From Bacillus sp. es.034 (GTDB taxonomy: Bacteria > Bacillota > Bacilli > Bacillales > Bacillaceae_B), in contig NZ_PDIY01000001.1 in assembly GCF_002563655.1 (NCBI RefSeq), positions 2,206,001 to 2,270,000 on the forward strand: a DNA stretch of 64,000 nt. Reading direction: 5' to 3'. The notes beneath the pieces were generated by a model, which worked only from the letters and a program-made list of their open reading frames with translations, had not been told where the DNA came from and did no database searches. Below are positions 58,086 to 64,000 of the stretch, one piece after another. The position numbers and the translations under genes are program-made. How positions within the stretch are numbered: the first letter of the stretch is position 1; each line of letters starts with the position of its first letter.

Positions 58086-59378
58086 TTGCGTTCATATGAG
58101 AAATCGAAACAAGCATTCAAGGAAGCAGTAAACCTGATGCCCGGCGGAGTGAACAGTCCCGTCCGTGCGTTTAAATCAGTCAACATGGATCCGATTTTCA
58201 TGGAAAGGGGAAAAGGATCGAAAATCTATGATATCGATGGGAATGAGTACATCGACTATGTCCTTTCCTGGGGTCCGCTCATTCTTGGTCACAGCAATGA
58301 CCGGGTCGTGGAATCCATTAAAAAAGTGGCTGAAAACGGGACGAGCTTTGGTGCTCCCACAGAAATTGAAAATAAACTCGCCCAACTGGTGATTGACCGG
58401 GTGCCAAGCATCGAGATCGTCCGTATGGTGTCTTCAGGTACGGAAGCGACGATGAGTGCCCTGCGTTTGGCCCGTGGCTACACAGGCCGCAATAAGATCA
58501 TCAAGTTCGAAGGCTGTTACCACGGCCATGGAGACTCTTTATTAATTAAGGCGGGCTCCGGTGTCGCGACCCTCGGTTTACCGGACAGTCCCGGTGTTCC
58601 TGAAGGGGTTGCCAAGAATACGATCACGGTGCCTTACAATGATCTCGAAAGCATCCGCTATGCCTTCGAACAATACGGTGATGACATTGCCGGTGTGATC
58701 GTCGAGCCTGTAGCCGGAAACATGGGTGTCGTCCCTCCGCAGCCAGGCTTCCTGGAAGGCCTCCGTGAGGTTACGGAAAATCATGGCGCACTGTTGATCT
58801 TCGATGAAGTCATGACGGGCTTCCGCGTCGGCTATGGCTGTGCACAAGGCTTCTACAATGTGACTCCTGACTTAACCTGCCTGGGGAAAGTCATCGGCGG
58901 GGGACTTCCTGTCGGGGCTTACGGCGGGAAAGCGGAAATCATGGAAAGGATCGCGCCGAGCGGACCGATCTATCAAGCAGGGACCCTTTCAGGGAATCCG
59001 TTAGCCATGACCGCTGGATACGAAACACTGAGCCAGCTCACCCCTGAAACGTATACCGAGTTTGCACGCAAAGCAGATCTACTGGAGGAAGGCTTAAAGA
59101 AAGCTGCGGAAAAATACAATATTCCTCACAGGATCAATCGTGCAGGCTCCATGATCGGGATTTTCTTTACCAATGATGAAGTTTCGAACTATGAAGGTGC
59201 CAAGTCATCGGATCTTGAGATGTTTGCCGACTACTACCGTGAAATGGCCCATGAAGGGGTATTCCTGCCACCTTCCCAGTTTGAAGGACTTTTCTTATCG
59301 ACAGCCCACACGGATGACGATATCGAAAAGACCCTTCAGGCAGCTGAAAAGGCGTTTGAGAAAATCAGTAAGAAGTAA
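58086..59378 (+). CDS. hemL: glutamate-1-semialdehyde 2,1-aminomutase
   Basis: PLP enzyme that makes 5-aminolevulinate. 430 residues: [13 protein letters not shown] (about 18), [16 protein letters not shown] (about 121), [13 protein letters not shown] (about 238), PLP lysine in [17 protein letters not shown] (about 262). TTG 58086 with AAAGGAGGAACC is chosen; it restores the exact B. subtilis length, whereas the ORF opens at 58053. Last gene of the hem operon. Confidence 0.96.
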   Translation: MRSYEKSKQAFKEAVNLMPGGVNSPVRAFKSVNMDPIFMERGKGSKIYDIDGNEYIDYVLSWGPLILGHSNDRVVESIKKVAENGTSFGAPTEIENKLAQLVIDRVPSIEIVRMVSSGTEATMSALRLARGYTGRNKIIKFEGCYHGHGDSLLIKAGSGVATLGLPDSPGVPEGVAKNTITVPYNDLESIRYAFEQYGDDIAGVIVEPVAGNMGVVPPQPGFLEGLREVTENHGALLIFDEVMTGFRVGYGCAQGFYNVTPDLTCLGKVIGGGLPVGAYGGKAEIMERIAPSGPIYQAGTLSGNPLAMTAGYETLSQLTPETYTEFARKADLLEEGLKKAAEKYNIPHRINRAGSMIGIFFTNDEVSNYEGAKSSDLEMFADYYREMAHEGVFLPPSQFEGLFLSTAHTDDDIEKTLQAAEKAFEKISKK

Positions 59379-59383
59379 TCATG

Positions 59384-59416
59384 ATAGCCGATCCTTTTTA
59401 AGGGTCGGCTATTTAT
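59384..59416 (+). terminator. hem operon terminator
   Basis: ATAGCCGATCC (59384-59394) pairs with GGGTCGGCTAT (59402-59412, one wobble); short T-run. Confidence 0.8.
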
Positions 59417-59513
59417 ATTCGTTTTCCTATCATATTCCTCCTTTCCGTTTCATAAAGTGATAATGGCATTGTTTACTATTTCTTTGTTTGGAACCTGAAA
59501 GGAGGAATTTTCT

Positions 59514-60731
59514 TTGTCACAAGAACAACAATCGTGCTTACGATTTTCTTTGGAAGAATCAATTTGGTTCAAAAAAGGACAGGAAGTTGAAGAATTGCTA
59601 TCTATCTCCTTAGATCCTCATATAACGATACAAGAACAAGAACAGTACGTACTTATCAGGGGAAGCCTCGATTTGACCGGTGAGTATTTACCGACTGCAT
59701 TCAGGGAAGAAGAGGAAGATGAGTTCGAAGCAGGCGGGAAGTTCGTTCAGACCGTGGAAAAGCGGGAGAAGGGTGAATATGAATTTGTCCATCGATTCCC
59801 AGTGGACGTCACGATCCCAAAAAATCGGATTGCGAACCTTGGGGATATTGATGTGTATGTTGAGTCCTTTGACTACATCGTCCCTGAAAATGCCTGTTTA
59901 AAGCTGAATGCGGACTTGACCATCACCGGTATCTACGGTGAACAGCAGGCTCATACTCCTCTTGAAGCAGAGTATGAAAGAGAAGAAGAATTCGAGCCCC
60001 TTTACCGCTCAAGTGCCGTAGCCCAAGCAGAAGAAGTGGAAGAGGCGGAAGAAGAAGTAGAAACCGAAGAAGAAGAAGAAAGAGAAGAAGTGTACGAATA
60101 CGAAAACTATGATGAAGAAGAAATCACGGGGTATGTTGAAGAAGAAGAGGAAGAAGAGGACCAGGATGACGAGTATCAGCCGTTTAACCTGGAGGGAAGG
60201 ACTCCACCGGCTGAGCAGGAAGATGAAATTCCCGTTCAGATTCAATACGATACCCAGCCGGCTCCTTCCTATGAGGAAGTCGACTACCGGAAAGAGAATG
60301 TTTTCCAGCTTCCCCAGCATGAACTGAGTGAGTCGTCTGAGGAGCAGCATGCTGAACCGAAGGCCGCTTATACTCCTCCTCCAGCTCCTAAGTACAAGGA
60401 GCAGGAGATGGAAGAAGAAGAGTCCTCTTCCTCATCAGCCGTAGAAGCGGAGATGGAAGAGGAGGAAAAGGAAGAAAAGAAAAAGACGAAGGGCAAAAAG
60501 AAGTATGAATCCATTTCATTGACTGATTTCTTTGCCCGGAAAGAAGAAGAACGGGGAGCGACTCTTCGGGTATGCATCGTCCAGGAGGGAGAAAACCTGG
60601 ATTATATAGCTGAAAAATATGATTTGACCATTCCGCAGCTTTTAAGGGTGAATCAACTCGAAGCGAATCAGGACGTATATGCCGGTCAGGTTCTATATAT
60701 CCCGAACAGCGAATTCGTTTTCAAGGGATAA
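59514..60731 (+). CDS. spoVID: stage VI sporulation protein D, spore coat morphogenesis
   Basis: Coat morphogenetic protein that encases the forespore together with SpoIVA and SafA. 405 residues: a structured N-terminal domain (to about 150; FSLEESIWFKKGQEV near 10), a very acidic low-complexity middle (about 155-340, long Glu runs), and a C-terminal LysM domain (about 355-403; VQEGENLDYIAEKYDLT). TTG start with AAAGGAGG upstream. Shorter than B. subtilis SpoVID, mainly in the linker. Confidence 0.93.
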   Translation: MSQEQQSCLRFSLEESIWFKKGQEVEELLSISLDPHITIQEQEQYVLIRGSLDLTGEYLPTAFREEEEDEFEAGGKFVQTVEKREKGEYEFVHRFPVDVTIPKNRIANLGDIDVYVESFDYIVPENACLKLNADLTITGIYGEQQAHTPLEAEYEREEEFEPLYRSSAVAQAEEVEEAEEEVETEEEEEREEVYEYENYDEEEITGYVEEEEEEEDQDDEYQPFNLEGRTPPAEQEDEIPVQIQYDTQPAPSYEEVDYRKENVFQLPQHELSESSEEQHAEPKAAYTPPPAPKYKEQEMEEEESSSSSAVEAEMEEEEKEEKKKTKGKKKYESISLTDFFARKEEERGATLRVCIVQEGENLDYIAEKYDLTIPQLLRVNQLEANQDVYAGQVLYIPNSEFVFKG

Positions 60732-60798
60732 AGGAAAATAGCAAGGTCACTCCCATCAGAGGACCAAAAAGAAGAGTCAATGTATCATAGTGGAAATG

Positions 60799-60842
60799 AC
60801 GGGGCTGACACCAAATTCATTGGGGTTGGTCCGTTTTTTTTT
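60799..60842 (+). terminator. spoVID terminator
   Basis: ACGG (60799-60802) pairs with CCGT (60830-60833) around an imperfect inner stem; ten T follow. Confidence 0.6.
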
Positions 60843-60870
60843 ATAAAAGTAATCGTAGAAGGTGAGAGAA

Positions 60871-61899
60871 ATGGCGCAAACGCTGGAGGGATTAAAGCCT
60901 GTCTTGCAACCTTATGGGGTTGAACCTCATTTTGTTGAAAGCTACGGAAGGATTTCGAAGGTATTTTCAAACAAAGGCACTCTGGCCGTCAAACAGCTTC
61001 CAGCCCAAAATGGCGTGGACTTCGTCCGCAATGTACAAATGCTGTTTCAGCGGGGATATAATCGGATCGTCCCGATTTATCCCACCTTGGATGGCCGCTA
61101 TGCTGTGTGGAGTCAAGGGGATTTATATTACGTCATGCCGTGGCTGATGAACCAGGAAAGAGAAGATCAGTTTGAAAAGCACCAGAAGATGTTCAGGGAA
61201 TTGGCGAGGCTCCACACTCTTTCTTCACAAGAAGTGAAGATCGATAAGGAAGAGAGAGAATCCCATTATGAGCAACTCACGTCGAGATGGGATAAAGAGC
61301 AGGCGTTCCTTGATGAATACGTGGAAGCTTGTGAAAAGACCACGTACATGTCCCCCTTTCAATTTCATTATTGCATGTATTACAAAGATGCCTCACAAGC
61401 GTTGAAGTTTTCCCGTAAAATGCTGGATGAATGGTACGAGGACACGAAGGAGCTCGAAAAGGTAAGGACCGTGATCACCCATGGAAAGGTTTCGACGGAG
61501 CATTTTTTATTCGATGAAAGGGGTTTGGGGTATTTTCATAACTTTGAGAACTCCAAGATGGCGTCTCCCTTTCATGATTTGCTTCCGTTTTTGTCGAGAA
61601 CATTGAAGACCTATCCTAAATATTATGAGGAATGCATTGAATGGCTCACCACCTACTTTCAGCATTTTACCGTCCGGAATGAAGAGCGGCTCCTGTTCAT
61701 GAGCTACCTGGCATATCCGAGCTCGGTCATTGCCGTGGTGGAAAAATACTTCCATACCCCGAAGGATAAGCGGAATGAACGGAAGTCCCTGAAGAAACTG
61801 CAACGTCATTACTGGTTATTGAAAAATACCGAGTATGTGGTCATGCGTCTGGATGAGATGGAGAAGCAGAAGAAGGAGCAGGCCGAGCAGGCTGAATAA
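60871..61899 (+). CDS. ysxE: spore coat-associated kinase-like protein YsxE
   Basis: 342-residue member of the CotS/YsxE group, related to aminoglycoside/choline kinase folds; part of the spore coat in B. subtilis. Kinase-like landmarks: GTLAVKQLP near residue 37 (ATP-lysine), VITHGKVSTEHFLFDERG near 200 (in place of the usual HGD catalytic motif, Asp is missing), and HNFENSKMASPFHDL near 220. It may be non-catalytic. ATG 60871 with AAGGTGAGAG upstream. Confidence 0.88.
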   Translation: MAQTLEGLKPVLQPYGVEPHFVESYGRISKVFSNKGTLAVKQLPAQNGVDFVRNVQMLFQRGYNRIVPIYPTLDGRYAVWSQGDLYYVMPWLMNQEREDQFEKHQKMFRELARLHTLSSQEVKIDKEERESHYEQLTSRWDKEQAFLDEYVEACEKTTYMSPFQFHYCMYYKDASQALKFSRKMLDEWYEDTKELEKVRTVITHGKVSTEHFLFDERGLGYFHNFENSKMASPFHDLLPFLSRTLKTYPKYYEECIEWLTTYFQHFTVRNEERLLFMSYLAYPSSVIAVVEKYFHTPKDKRNERKSLKKLQRHYWLLKNTEYVVMRLDEMEKQKKEQAEQAE

Positions 61900-61902
61900 A
61901 AA

Positions 61903-61937
61903 AAGGACTGACGAATCCACTTTTCGTCAGTTCCTTA
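61903..61937. terminator. bidirectional terminator
   Basis: AAGGACTGACGAA (61903-61915) pairs with TTCGTCAGTTCCTT (61923-61936, one bulge), with A-rich and T-rich flanks on the two sides. Confidence 0.75.
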
Positions 61938-62126
61938 AATCCAATCAAAGTATATGGCGAGGCCGATACCGATAAACAGGGTTAACAGAAGGACGTCAAA
62001 CGTGGTCGGGAGCAGAATCGTGCGGATGCCTTGAAAGATGGTAAAGGGTATGATGAATTGCTTACATATTAATCGGGCGTTCCCCATCCATTTCTGTAAC
62101 GTGTACTGGTTGATTTTTTTCATCAT
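61935..62126 (-). CDS. small membrane protein, 63 residues
   Basis: Minus-strand gene between ysxE and valS. Start ATG at 62126 behind GTGAGTGGAAG; a second ATG follows. The N-terminal half is basic (MMKKINQYTLQKW), the C-terminal half hydrophobic (TTFDVLLLTLFIGIGLAIYF, one or two spans). It shares a bidirectional terminator with ysxE, which supports a real gene. I do not recognise the family. Confidence 0.6.
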   Translation of the reverse strand: MMKKINQYTLQKWMGNARLICKQFIIPFTIFQGIRTILLPTTFDVLLLTLFIGIGLAIYFDWI

Positions 62127-62237
62127 CTTCCACTCACTTTCCTGGGTGTATTCACTACTTTATCTTATGAAGCCGGGATGGAATGGTGCCTATGTATGGG
62201 CAAAATGAATATTTTTCAATGAAAATGCCAATAATGA

Positions 62238-62269
62238 TTGACGAAAGTTTATCTTATCTATACTATAAT
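62238..62269 (+). promoter_or_regulatory. SigA promoter of the valS leader
   Basis: TTGACG (62238-62243), 17 bases, TACTAT (62261-62266), overlapping TATAAT at 62264-62269. Confidence 0.7.
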
Positions 62270-62285
62270 GAGTAAATAAATAATC

Positions 62286-62497
62286 ATGAAAAGCAATGAA
62301 CAGGAAGAGTACATTGATTCTTACGTTCAGAGAGGAAAATCGTTTGCTGAGAGATTTTCTACGATAAGACATTGGAAGGTCGCCTGAAGAGCTGTTTCTA
62401 TGAAATGAGAGTAGTAGAAGCCGGTTAAAAGCCGTTATAATCGTCGAGAGTTCAGGAGGCCTTTTTCTCCTGAGAAAAAAGGTGGTACCGCGAATGG
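62286..62497 (+). ncRNA. T-box leader of valS
   Basis: A T-box riboswitch sensing uncharged tRNA-Val. The antiterminator consensus AAGGTGGTACCGCG is at 62479-62492 and the stem I AGTA motif near 62310. A candidate specifier GTC (valine) lies at 62379-62381, but the exact stem I fold was not computed. Confidence 0.92.
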
Positions 62498-62534
62498 AAT
62501 CCTTCGTCCTTTTCACAGGACGGGGGATTTTTTT
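62498..62534 (+). terminator. T-box terminator
   Basis: AATCC/GGATT (62498-62502, 62525-62529) and CGTCCT/AGGACG (62505-62510, 62517-62522) form the stem; T-run to 62534. Uncharged tRNA-Val should favour read-through into valS. Confidence 0.9.
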
Positions 62535-62566
62535 ATTTTTTTTAGAACGATATAGGAGGAAATTAC

Positions 62567-64000
62567 ATGGAAACTCAAGATCAACAATTATCAATGCCGA
62601 CAAAATATGATCCGAATGCCATTGAACAGGGCCGGTACAAATGGTGGCTCGAAGGCAAATACTTCGAAGCGACAAACGATAAGGAAAAGGAACCTTACAC
62701 CATCGTCATCCCTCCGCCGAACGTTACGGGGAAACTTCATCTTGGTCACGCATGGGACACAGCGCTGCAGGACATCCTGACAAGAATGAAACGCATGCAG
62801 GGATACGACGTACTATGGCTTCCGGGTATGGACCATGCAGGGATTGCCACACAGGCAAAAGTAGATGAAAAACTCCGTAGCCAGGGGATTTCACGCTATG
62901 ACCTCGGTCGTGAGAAATTCGTGGAAGAAACGTGGAAATGGAAAGAAGAATATGCCGAGCACATCCGCCAGCAGTGGGCGAAAGTCGGGCTCGGGCTTGA
63001 TTACAGCCGCGAACGCTTCACACTTGACGAAGGGTTATCAGATGCGGTTCAAAAGGTGTTCATCGATCTTTACAATAAAGGTTTGATCTACCGCGGGGAA
63101 TATATCATCAACTGGGACCCTGCGACAAAGACGGCATTATCCGATATCGAGGTTATTCATAAAGATGTACAGGGTGCGTTCTATCATATGAGATATCCAC
63201 TGGCTGACGGAAGCGGGCACATTGAAATCGCCACAACCCGTCCTGAAACGATGCTTGGTGATACGGCGGTAGCGGTACATCCGGAAGACGACCGCTACAA
63301 GCATTTAATCGGGAAAAAGGTTACCCTTCCAATCGTAGGGCGTGAAATCCCGATCGTAGGTGACGATTATGTGGATATGGAATTCGGTTCCGGTGCGGTG
63401 AAAATCACACCTGCCCATGACCCGAATGACTTTGAAATCGGGAACCGTCATAATCTTGAACGCATCCTTGTGATGAATGAGGATGGTACGATGAACGAGA
63501 AAGCTAATAAATATAACGGCATGGATCGTTTTGACTGCCGCAAGCAAATCGTGAAGGACCTTCAGGACTCAGGTGTATTGTTCAAGATTGAAGAGCATAT
63601 GCATTCGGTTGGGCATTCGGAGCGTAGCGGGGCGATTGTTGAGCCTTATCTATCAAAACAATGGTTTGTAAAGATGGATTCCCTGGCAGAAAAGTCAATT
63701 CAACTTCAAAAAGAAGAAAATAAAGTAAACTTTGTTCCGGACCGTTTTGAAAACACATATCTTCGCTGGATGGAGAATACACGCGACTGGTGTATCTCCC
63801 GTCAGCTATGGTGGGGACACAGAATACCTGCCTGGTACCATAATGAGACAGGGGAAATACATGTAGGAGAAGAAGCTCCTGAAGATTTGGAAAACTGGAC
63901 ACAGGAAGATGATGTACTGGATACATGGTTCAGTTCTGCACTATGGCCGTTCTCTACATTAGGCTGGCCGGATACAAACGCAGAAGATTTCAAACGTTAT
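62567..64000 (+). CDS. valS: valine--tRNA ligase, 3' end beyond the window
   Basis: Class I aminoacyl-tRNA synthetase that charges tRNA-Val. The first 478 codons are present and run open to the window edge. The HIGH motif is seen in [16 protein letters not shown] (about residue 47-62), then [10 protein letters not shown] (about 86), and the editing domain with [21 protein letters not shown] (about 222-242). The KMSKS motif lies beyond the window. ATG with ATAGGAGGAAA upstream, controlled by the T-box. Confidence 0.96.
   Translation, partial: METQDQQLSMPTKYDPNAIEQGRYKWWLEGKYFEATNDKEKEPYTIVIPPPNVTGKLHLGHAWDTALQDILTRMKRMQGYDVLWLPGMDHAGIATQAKVDEKLRSQGISRYDLGREKFVEETWKWKEEYAEHIRQQWAKVGLGLDYSRERFTLDEGLSDAVQKVFIDLYNKGLIYRGEYIINWDPATKTALSDIEVIHKDVQGAFYHMRYPLADGSGHIEIATTRPETMLGDTAVAVHPEDDRYKHLIGKKVTLPIVGREIPIVGDDYVDMEFGSGAVKITPAHDPNDFEIGNRHNLERILVMNEDGTMNEKANKYNGMDRFDCRKQIVKDLQDSGVLFKIEEHMHSVGHSERSGAIVEPYLSKQWFVKMDSLAEKSIQLQKEENKVNFVPDRFENTYLRWMENTRDWCISRQLWWGHRIPAWYHNETGEIHVGEEAPEDLENWTQEDDVLDTWFSSALWPFSTLGWPDTNAEDFKRY

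Noticed and set aside
59440..59500. SigE promoter for spoVID
   Set aside because: Expected by family knowledge, but no convincing CATACAAT-type -10 with a spaced -35 was found.

Overview
The window is a 64 kb stretch of chromosome from an endospore-forming, low-GC Gram-positive bacterium of the family Bacillaceae. The evidence is the gene content and order, which follow the Bacillus subtilis region pheT to valS almost gene for gene (comparison from memory), together with sporulation and germination genes (gerE, gerM, lonB, spoVID, ysxE), strong AGGAGG ribosome binding sites, many TTG and GTG starts, an L-box and a T-box. The genus cannot be fixed from the sequence alone.

Layout: (1) 1-8.8 kb: 3' end of pheT, rnhC on the minus strand, then zapA, cvpA, polX, mutS2, yshE and a 27-codon membrane peptide gene. 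(2) 8.9-14.2 kb: the fatty-acid degradation regulon lcfA, fadR, fadB, etfB, etfA, with a textbook FadR operator at the fadR start site. (3) 14.3-25.5 kb: trxA and uvrC, separated here by about 9 kb of accessory DNA. The accessory DNA holds a Fur-type-controlled lipoprotein, a four-gene envelope glycoconjugate cassette (epimerase, flippase-like, phosphatase/phosphodiesterase, GT2), a Fur-controlled FTR1 iron permease with a separate exported partner, and a GT-C-like membrane protein. (4) 25.5-33 kb: lysine riboswitch and lysC, yslB, sdhCAB, a secreted 5'-nucleotidase. (5) 33-39.2 kb: a short palindromic repeat cluster, ysmA, gerE, a MarR gene, racE, gerM, rph, rdgB, ysnB. (6) 39.2-49.6 kb: two tRNA-Arg genes, ysoA, tig, a multi-hairpin inverted-repeat element, clpX, an ATP-pyrophosphatase, lonB, lonA, engB. 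(7) 49.8-52.7 kb: an amino-acid ABC transporter and a small membrane protein. (8) 53-59.4 kb: the hemAXCDBL tetrapyrrole operon behind a PerR-like site. (9) 59.5-64 kb: spoVID, ysxE, a small membrane protein gene, and the T-box-controlled 5' part of valS.

Most of the window is ordinary backbone. The most unusual parts are the iron/glycan block between trxA and uvrC, and the four-hairpin inverted-repeat element between tig and clpX. In the first, two separately Fur-controlled exported proteins appear to share a helical repeat unit and one of them sits next to a short FTR1 permease. Two related nested-hairpin structures after cvpA and gerE, and a four-copy CGGAAAAnnTCCG palindrome cluster near 33.2 kb, also deserve attention. 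No transposase, integrase, CRISPR array, toxin-antitoxin or phage gene was seen.
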